Source: JADKFD01 sp050250665 (GTDB taxonomy: Bacteria; Pseudomonadota; Gammaproteobacteria; Xanthomonadales; SZUA-5). From it: 14,071 bases of DNA. This document shows, piece by piece, positions 13,299 through 14,071 of this stretch (positions are counted from its first letter, which is position 1; every line of letters starts with the position of its first letter). The stretch lies in contig JBFWOF010000089.1 in NCBI GenBank assembly GCA_050250665.1, forward strand, positions 1 through 14,071, read 5' to 3'. Position numbers and translations under genes: made by a program. Under the pieces are notes generated by a model that was not told the origin of the DNA, ran no database searches, and saw nothing but the letters and a program-made list of their open reading frames with translations.

Positions 13299-13778
13299 AT
13301 GGGCCTGTTCGACTTTATTCGTGGCGTGTTTGGCGGCAAGAGCTCCGACGATCGCCGCACCAGAAACCGACCTCGGGTCAAACGCGGCACGCAGATTCTG
13401 ATCGTGGACGATTCCACCACCGTGGTCACCCTGCTGCGGCGCATGCTCGAGCAGAACGGTTACGAGCCGCTCGAAGCCTTTGATGCCGAAACCGGCATCG
13501 AACTGGCCAAGGAAAACCTGCCACGGCTGATCTTTCTCGACATCGTCCTGCCCGGCATGAACGGCTTTGCGGCGCTGCGCGCGCTGCGCCGTGATCCGCT
13601 CACCGCGGAAATCCCGATCATCATGATGAGCGGCAATGAACAGGCTACCGAGCATTTCTGGGCCCAGAAGATCGGCGCCGACGATTTCATGAAGAAGCCT
13701 TTCTCCAGGCCCGAAGTCTTTGCCCGCGTCGATCGCCTGCTAGCTCAGGCGAAGGCCAGGTCTGGGGAGCAGGAGTAG
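13299..13778 (+). CDS. Single-domain response regulator (CheY/PilH-like)
   Basis: A 159-residue protein with a receiver domain at about 31-150. The acidic pocket is D37/D38 (ILIVDDS), the phospho-acceptor is D81 (IFLDIVLPGMNG), the conserved Ser is S111 (MMSGN) and the Lys is K133 (FMKKPF). No output domain follows, so it should act by protein contact, as CheY, PilG and PilH do. The sequence after D81 (FWAQKIGADDFMKKPFSRPE) is closest in feel to twitching-motility PilH-type regulators, but no pil or che gene is adjacent. The first ~13 residues, MGLFDFIRGVFGG, form a short amphipathic segment joined by a basic linker (RRTRNRPRVKRG) and are unusual for a bare receiver. A strong Shine-Dalgarno (AAGGGGAA, 13288-13295) fixes the start. 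A TTGTCGG array follows the stop. Confidence 0.93.
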   Translation: MGLFDFIRGVFGGKSSDDRRTRNRPRVKRGTQILIVDDSTTVVTLLRRMLEQNGYEPLEAFDAETGIELAKENLPRLIFLDIVLPGMNGFAALRALRRDPLTAEIPIIMMSGNEQATEHFWAQKIGADDFMKKPFSRPEVFARVDRLLAQAKARSGEQE

Positions 13779-13779
13779 A

Positions 13780-13807
13780 TTTTCGGTTGTCGGTTGTCGG
13801 TTGTCGG
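13780..13807 (+). repeat. TTGTCGG array one base after the response-regulator stop
   Basis: TTTTCGG (13780-13786, variant) and three exact TTGTCGG units (13787-13807) begin one base after the TAG at 13776-13778. They are sense-oriented, as after hutU and pgk. Confidence 0.88.
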
Positions 13808-13824
13808 AGCAGAGCTGGTTGGTA

Positions 13825-13862
13825 GGCGTCATTGCGAGGAACGCAGTGACGAAGCAATCCAG
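13825..13862 (+). repeat. GTCATTGCGA…GAAGCAATCCAG dispersed repeat
   Basis: GGCGTCATTGCGAGGAACGC…GACGAAGCAATCCAG, a full unit in the same orientation as 12818-12848, with a 7-8 bp longer centre. Confidence 0.85.
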
Positions 13863-13933
13863 AATCGGCCCGCATCAATGCCCAGCGCTGGGTTCCTTCG
13901 CTGCGCTTGCCCCGACGCCGGCGCCAGACTGTT

Positions 13934-13959
13934 GTAGGTCCAGACAAGTCTGGACCTAC
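13934..13959. repeat. Perfect 12+2+12 palindrome GTAGGTCCAGAC-AA-GTCTGGACCTAC
   Basis: Arms 13934-13945 and 13948-13959 are perfectly complementary, with only AA between them. This is the most symmetrical of the three copies (others at 159-180 and 207-227). In vivo it would be an interrupted palindrome or cruciform rather than an RNA hairpin, because the loop is too tight. Confidence 0.9.
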
Positions 13960-13975
13960 GGAAAGCCTCAAGCCT

Positions 13976-14052
13976 GTAGCCTTTCCCCGTGCCCCGTGCC
14001 CCGTGCCCCGTGCCCCGTGCCCCGTGCCCCGTGCCCCGTGCCCCGTGCCCCG
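13976..14052. repeat. GTAGCCTTTC + CCCCGTG heptamer array (9 units)
   Basis: The leader GTAGCCTTTC is followed by nine exact CCCCGTG units (13985-14047) and CCCCG (14048-14052). It is perfectly uniform, suggesting recent expansion or gene-conversion-like homogenisation. The minus strand has ten GGGG tracts with CAC loops. Confidence 0.95.
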
Positions 14053-14071
14053 ACAACCGACAACCGACAAC
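14053..14071 (-). repeat. CAACCGA array cut by the window end
   Basis: CAACCGA at 14054-14060 and 14061-14067, then CAAC to the edge. It is inverted relative to the array at 13780-13807, so the two bracket the repeats between them, as in the hutU-pgk cassette. Confidence 0.85.

Noticed and set aside
12871..13401. Plus-strand open frame of 176 codons upstream of the response regulator
   Set aside because: It runs through the repeat module and CCCCGTG array and into the response-regulator gene in a different frame. Its composition is Arg/Cys/Pro-rich, as expected for a shadow frame.
13687..14070. Minus-strand open frame encoding repeated GTGHGAR peptides
   Set aside because: The periodic peptide is just the CCCCGTG array translated (a 21 bp, 7-residue period). 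It has no start region or domain and overlaps the response-regulator gene.
11142..14071. CRISPR array or telomere-like end
   Set aside because: The units are 7 bp tandems without spacers, occur at several internal sites between housekeeping genes, and no cas or telomere-resolvase gene is present.

Overview
High-GC bacterial DNA, most like a gammaproteobacterium of the Xanthomonadales (Lysobacterales). The clues are REP-type palindromes of the 'tgtaggagcg…cgctcctaca' and 'atcgcggctgaagccgctcccaca' kinds, a RibB with a dead GTP cyclohydrolase II tail, and otherwise ordinary proteobacterial housekeeping genes. The taxonomic guess is inference; there is no rRNA or tRNA gene, integrase, transposase or CRISPR array in the window.

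Layout. (1) Bases 1-60 hold the first codons of a minus-strand gene, divergent from a Nudix/winged-helix regulator (309-1232). (2) A ~250 bp inverted-repeat element (1277-1526) precedes a secreted small protein (1544-2071). A GC-rich hairpin then separates it from purD (2156-3436), which is translationally coupled to a HIT-family protein (3433-3855). (3) A repeat-filled spacer leads to ribB (4141-5238), a four-helix membrane protein (5439-5855) and a 41-codon remnant of an MmcQ/YjbR gene (5860-5985). (4) 5986-6488 is repeat-rich spacer. (5) A two-gene ABC exporter lies on the minus strand (ATPase 7922-8821, permease 6489-7922), divergent from a small membrane-tethered protein (8986-9375). (6) hutU (9470-11134) and pgk (11555-12733, minus) converge on a 420 bp inverted-repeat cassette. 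(7) A single-domain response regulator (13299-13778) is flanked by composite repeats reaching the window end.

The genes are mostly unrelated housekeeping functions: purine, riboflavin, histidine degradation, glycolysis, export and signalling. Real functional links are visible only for purD-HIT (overlap) and the ABC pair (TGATG overlap).

The unusual feature of the window is between the genes. Nearly every spacer is a mosaic of a small set of recurring modules. Several modules are tandem arrays of exactly 7 bp units with unrelated sequences: CCCCGTG, TTGTCGG, YTTTTCC and GGGACTC. The TTGTCGG arrays abut the stop codons of three genes (hutU, pgk, the response regulator), always in the same orientation relative to the gene. 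The CCCCGTG arrays carry G-quadruplex-type G-tracts on the minus strand. I see no defence system or biosynthetic cluster; the heptamer/3'-end association is the best candidate for something undescribed.
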